DNA from: Coriobacteriia bacterium
Lineage (GTDB): Bacteria > Actinomycetota > Coriobacteriia > Coriobacteriales > UBA8131
Length of the DNA stretch: 24,728 nucleotides
Reading direction: 5' to 3'
NCBI GenBank assembly: GCA_009781525.1
Contig: WQXZ01000005.1
Location: forward strand, 1-24,728
This document shows positions 21,462 to 24,728 of the stretch, in pieces (the first letter of the stretch is position 1; every line of letters begins with the position of its first letter). The position numbers were made by a program, and so were the translations under genes. Below the pieces are notes generated by a model. The model had not been told where the DNA came from. It did not search any database and saw nothing but the letters and a program-made list of their open reading frames with translations.

Positions 21462-22823
21462 GTGAATGCAAAGACAAAACCAAAAACACGCATTTCGGTA
21501 CCTATGGCGCTTGTACTGAGTGTTTCTCTGGTTGGCTGCCAGCAGGCAAACTTAAAGCCAGAAGAACAGCAGGAGAACTTAAACGTCGTCGATGACAGGT
21601 CAGAAGATGGGAATCGAGAATGGATTCACTTCATAGGCGGAACCGGTCGTGACCACTTTGCGTCGGTCATAGCCACAGACGATGGGGGATGCATTGCTGT
21701 CGGCAGCTCAACTTCAACAGATGGTGATATACCTAAAAACCGCGGGTACTTTGATGCCATAATAACCAGGTTCGATGTGGATGGAAGCATCGTATGGGCA
21801 AGAAGCATTGGCGGCAGCCAAGATGATGTGTTTCTATCGGTAGCGCAATCAGCATCTGGAAACTTTGTTGCAGTTGGCTGGTCCGACTCTAATGACGGTG
21901 ACATATCTGCAAGCAAAGATAATTCAAAAGCCATCATTACCCTGTTCGGCTCAGGCGGAGACCTTATCTGGGTTAGAAGTATTGAAATAGAGGATATCAG
22001 CATATTCCAATCCGTCATATGTACCTTCGATGATGGATTTGTTGCTGTTGGCAGTTTACGCTACTTTGACGAAGGTGTCGCTGACCTCGAGGGATGCATT
22101 GATGCAATAATCGTCAAGTTCGATTCATCCGGAAACCTGATATGGCTAAAAAGGGTTGGCGGAAGCGGTTGGGAGTCCTTCTCCTCAGTTGTACAGGCTG
22201 GAGATGGCAGTTTGATTGCTGTAGGAAAATCCAGCTCAGACGATGGAGACATTCCTGGTAACAATGGCCAGGTTGACGCGATGATTGCAAGATTCGATGA
22301 ATCAGGAAACCTGATTTGGGTTCGAAACTTCGGCGGTAGTCAATGGGACACCTTCCAAACAGTAACGCTTTCACAGGATGGTAAGGTTGTCGCTTCAGGC
22401 AGGACAAGCTCAGTAGATGGTGACATACTTAAAAGCGATGACGACTCAGGTGCGTTCGTTGCCAGCTTCGACCTCGACGGCAACATCCAGCACGCGTGGT
22501 GCTTCAGCAACAACGAGATAAGCGACATTACTTCGTTGCAGCGCTGTCAAAACGGCAGCTATGTGGCAGTTGGTGTACTGTGGTCGGATGTTGGCAGCAA
22601 TCCTGATGTCACAAGTAGGCGAGTAGCTATCGTCGTAGGTCTCGACCCGGAGTACAACCTCACGTGGTCGTCGGAGGTCTTTCCATACTACAAATACTTT
22701 GCATCCGTGACGCAAACCACGGATGGCAGCATTGTGATTGTCGGTTCGCTGACCGAGATCAACGATTACCCTGGAAAACCCTACAAACCTGACGCAATAA
22801 TAATCAAGCTCTACATAGAATGA
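21462..22823 (+). CDS. Lipoprotein with seven tandem repeats, probable beta-propeller
   Basis: The GTG at 21462 is chosen because AAGGA lies 8 nt upstream and a normal lipoprotein signal follows (KTKPKTR, hydrophobic stretch, LVGC near residue 26). Longer in-frame starts would put about 57 odd residues before the signal. The mature part consists of seven repeats of about 58 residues, with the pattern GGS-x-x-D-x-F-x-S-V, DGG-x-x-AVG, S-x-DGDI, DAII-x-RFD-x-x-GNLIW-x-R. Seven such units suggest a seven-bladed propeller of the kind seen in cell-surface proteins with delta-60-like repeats. No catalytic site is visible; a binding role outside the cell is likely. Repeats 5-7 are the most diverged. 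Confidence 0.82.
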   Translation: MNAKTKPKTRISVPMALVLSVSLVGCQQANLKPEEQQENLNVVDDRSEDGNREWIHFIGGTGRDHFASVIATDDGGCIAVGSSTSTDGDIPKNRGYFDAIITRFDVDGSIVWARSIGGSQDDVFLSVAQSASGNFVAVGWSDSNDGDISASKDNSKAIITLFGSGGDLIWVRSIEIEDISIFQSVICTFDDGFVAVGSLRYFDEGVADLEGCIDAIIVKFDSSGNLIWLKRVGGSGWESFSSVVQAGDGSLIAVGKSSSDDGDIPGNNGQVDAMIARFDESGNLIWVRNFGGSQWDTFQTVTLSQDGKVVASGRTSSVDGDILKSDDDSGAFVASFDLDGNIQHAWCFSNNEISDITSLQRCQNGSYVAVGVLWSDVGSNPDVTSRRVAIVVGLDPEYNLTWSSEVFPYYKYFASVTQTTDGSIVIVGSLTEINDYPGKPYKPDAIIIKLYIE

Positions 22824-22889
22824 ATTGGTTCAGCTAGCCAAGCAACAAATCAATATGAGGACAAAATCCAGTTCTCGACATCGGAAGCC

Positions 22890-23564
22890 TCAGTCGATCA
22901 GCGTGTCTAAACGACCGATGACCAGCTCTCCGGCTTCGAGTAGCCGCTCGATTCTCCAGGCATCCTCGGCTTCGCGATTTCGGGAATGCTCGGTTGGCGG
23001 ATTGTAGTTTATCTGCATGGTTATCAAATAATCTCCTCGCCAGATCTCGAGGCACCACCAGCCGTTTCCGTTCTGATCTACAAGGAAACCACCATCGCCG
23101 ATTTCCTCAGCCGGAATGATTGACTGGTTATGCACGTTGCTTTCGCGAGCGTCAATCGTTGTCTGAATCAAAGCTGCAATGCCACCGTTGTCTTTGGCTC
23201 TTCCATCTAGCAATGCGTCCTGGTATAGGAAAATCTGAAAAATGTACTCGTCAGAATAATACGAACTGAAGATGTCATTCAGCCCTCCGGGCACTTCATC
23301 GTGTATGACATCAACTTCACCCATGTCCGTAATTATCTCCACGTCAAGTAATCTCTCAATGTCTTCTGCGGTGATCAGTTGTGTGGTCATAATCAGCTCA
23401 GCGGCTTGCTCTGATCCACCAGAGCCGGAGCTGCCGTTACCGCTACCGCCGCTGGCACTGCCTCCGCCACCGGAGTTGCCGCCACCAGAATTGTTACCAC
23501 CGCATGCAGTCAAGCCAGAAAGAGTAAGAGCAATTATTAATACCAGGCTAAAGAGTCTTTTCAT
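22890..23564 (-). CDS. Small lipoprotein of unknown function
   Basis: MKRLFSLVLIIALTLSGLTAC is a clear lipoprotein signal with lipobox LTAC (Cys21). An extended Gly/Ser/Asn linker follows (about residues 22-50), then a globular part of about 170 residues with LITAEDIERLLDVEI, an aromatic core (GNGWWCLEIW) and a helical C-terminus (AWRIERLLEAGELVIGRL). The linker would hold the domain away from the membrane. I do not recognise the domain, though the ITAEDIE-type start recalls extracytoplasmic lipoproteins of Gram-positive anaerobes. GGTGAGG lies about 6 nt before the ATG and overlaps the end of the upstream beta-helix gene (11-nt gap), so the two genes form an operon. It converges with the propeller gene across 66 nt in which I see no terminator. 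Confidence 0.8.
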   Translation of the reverse strand: MKRLFSLVLIIALTLSGLTACGGNNSGGGNSGGGGSASGGSGNGSSGSGGSEQAAELIMTTQLITAEDIERLLDVEIITDMGEVDVIHDEVPGGLNDIFSSYYSDEYIFQIFLYQDALLDGRAKDNGGIAALIQTTIDARESNVHNQSIIPAEEIGDGGFLVDQNGNGWWCLEIWRGDYLITMQINYNPPTEHSRNREAEDAWRIERLLEAGELVIGRLDTLID

Positions 23565-23575
23565 GTTTGCCTCAC

Positions 23576-24728
23576 CTACGTGTTGTTGGACGGTCCATTG
23601 GTGTTGTTGGGAAGTTCAACTGTGCTATCGACTGAACTCAGGGGCTGAGTGGAGGCTGCCGCCGCCGCCTGCGCCTCGGCTGCTGCCGCCTGCGCCTCGG
23701 CTGCTGCCGCCTTCTTCCTCGACTGCATATACGCAATACCACACCCGATAGCGACTAGCACCAAAACCGCGAACAGAATCCACAGTGGATTAAACCCGCC
23801 ACCAGTGCTACCACTCTCCGGCGTCTCCTCAGAGTCTTCAGTGTCTCCCTGGGAGCTTGGCAGGTCGGGCTTTTCCGCTTGCTTGCCGGCGTCACTACCT
23901 GATCCATCTTCCGTGTCGCCTTCCTCAGGGTCACCGGCTTCTTCACCAGAACCCGGACCGGTAGAAGGGGTACTTGGTGTTGCCGGTGTTCCTGCAGGCG
24001 TGATGATTATATCGCCATAGAGTGAAAAGAATCCAGAGTTACCACTATTTGAATAGTAGATACCAACCTGGTCTCCGCTGGTTCCCCATTTTGCAGTGGC
24101 TCCGCTGTTGACTGTAAGGGCTGTGGATGAAGCTTCAGCATAAGTCGGAACACCACTGGGAGCGTCCCAGGCGCAAACAACACTGTTCCCGACAATAGCA
24201 GGTTCACCTTGAAACATCAGAACAACATCACTGTTGGTTCCGCCGACGATCTTGCCGTAGCAGAATACGAAGCCACCACTGATCTCTACCATACCCTTAT
24301 CGTCAGTCAATATCGCAAACCCGGTATTTGCACAAACCGTACCGCCGCTGACATACACCTCAGAATCGATGCCGATACCTTTCAGCGCTTCGCCACCACC
24401 GTAAGCCTCTACCCAGGCATTGCCAGAAACCGACACTCGTCTACCCTCGATAACTGGTCTGTCAGCATAACTACATACACTGCCGCCACTGACAGATACG
24501 TAAGAATGAGGACCAACAGCTGATAATGCAGAACCGAACTCGTTAGAGATCGAGCCACCAGTGACAGTTATGTTGGAGTCTTCACCTTCAACTCGGACAG
24601 TCCAGTCAACACTAGCCTCAATTGTGCCTCCAGAAATACTGATCACGCCTTGGGGTGCATCATTTAAGATTGCATGGTATTGCTGTGACCTAACAGTACC
24701 GCCGACCACACTGACCAGCGAGGTCTCA
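23576..24728 (-). CDS. Membrane-anchored beta-helix repeat protein, 5' end beyond the window
   Basis: The frame stays open to the window edge and the visible start is inside the repeats, so the N-terminus is missing. The repeats are of the type VSGG-x-V or ISGG-x-I (ISGGTI, VTGGSI, VSGGSV, VSGGTV, ISGGFV), as in the protein at 5294, and indicate a parallel beta-helix outside the cell. A Pro/Thr/Ser then acidic linker (TPSTPSTGPGSGEE and onwards) spans the wall. A membrane helix (PLWILFAVLVLVAIGCGIAY) and RKK follow. The cytoplasmic tail has two copies of AAAAEAQ made by a 24-nt DNA repeat near 23660-23710, and ends Asn/Thr-rich. It is cotranscribed with the lipoprotein gene at 22890. Function is unknown; adhesion or glycan binding is plausible. 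Confidence 0.8.
   Translation of the reverse strand, partial: ETSLVSVVGGTVRSQQYHAILNDAPQGVISISGGTIEASVDWTVRVEGEDSNITVTGGSISNEFGSALSAVGPHSYVSVSGGSVCSYADRPVIEGRRVSVSGNAWVEAYGGGEALKGIGIDSEVYVSGGTVCANTGFAILTDDKGMVEISGGFVFCYGKIVGGTNSDVVLMFQGEPAIVGNSVVCAWDAPSGVPTYAEASSTALTVNSGATAKWGTSGDQVGIYYSNSGNSGFFSLYGDIIITPAGTPATPSTPSTGPGSGEEAGDPEEGDTEDGSGSDAGKQAEKPDLPSSQGDTEDSEETPESGSTGGGFNPLWILFAVLVLVAIGCGIAYMQSRKKAAAAEAQAAAAEAQAAAAASTQPLSSVDSTVELPNNTNGPSNNT

Overview
This window looks like a chromosomal segment of an anaerobic Gram-positive bacterium of intermediate GC content. Most likely it is a member of the Coriobacteriia (Actinomycetota), with anaerobic Bacillota as the alternative. The reasons are strong AGGAGG-type ribosome binding sites with frequent GTG/TTG starts, several lipobox lipoproteins, a surface protein with a C-terminal sorting-like signal, no outer-membrane functions, and a twin-arginine-exported group 1 [NiFe] hydrogenase. 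The taxonomic call is inference. There is no rRNA, tRNA, CRISPR array, phage or transposase gene that I can recognise.

Layout. (1) 1-3040: end of a ydjG-ydjH-ydjI-like membrane-stress operon (zinc-ribbon/TM protein, TPM protein, SPFH protein with two zinc ribbons), closed by a terminator. (2) 3059-5216: an arylamine N-acetyltransferase, then a uroporphyrinogen-decarboxylase-family protein with its own promoter and terminator. (3) 5294-6622 (minus): a secreted beta-helix-like repeat protein. (4) 6762-11276 (minus): the hyaA-hyaB-hyaC uptake hydrogenase operon, behind a long hairpin-rich leader and closed by a strong terminator. (5) 11355-13412: a NatAB-like ABC exporter. (6) 13439-14438: a 24-nt tandem repeat and a PspC-domain protein (minus). 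(7) 14673-16301: a surface protein with two near-identical Ig-like repeats and an LPPTA sorting-like end. (8) 16570-18587 (minus): an Fpg/Nei-like protein without the usual catalytic residues, followed by a pectinacetylesterase-family hydrolase with an Ala/Pro insertion. (9) 18684-19229: a class I methyltransferase. (10) 19359-19535: a large imperfect palindrome. (11) 19660-24728: four envelope genes (two lipoproteins, a seven-repeat probable propeller lipoprotein and a membrane-anchored beta-helix protein cut by the window end).

Themes. The hydrogenase oxidises H2 outside the membrane and passes electrons through cytochrome b to the quinone pool. The YdjGHI-like operon and the PspC protein point to membrane-stress handling, but pspA is not in view. 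Much of the remaining coding capacity is cell-surface material. Alanine-rich low-complexity expansions recur in unrelated genes. A ten-base motif identical to a DnaA box plus one base occurs five times, always on the + strand, far above chance.

No clearly new multi-gene system is proven here. The strongest leads are the natural Pro-to-Cys change at the medial FeS cluster of the hydrogenase, the polar DnaA-box motif, the 177-bp palindrome, the Fpg-like protein lacking its nucleophile, and the structured hya leader.
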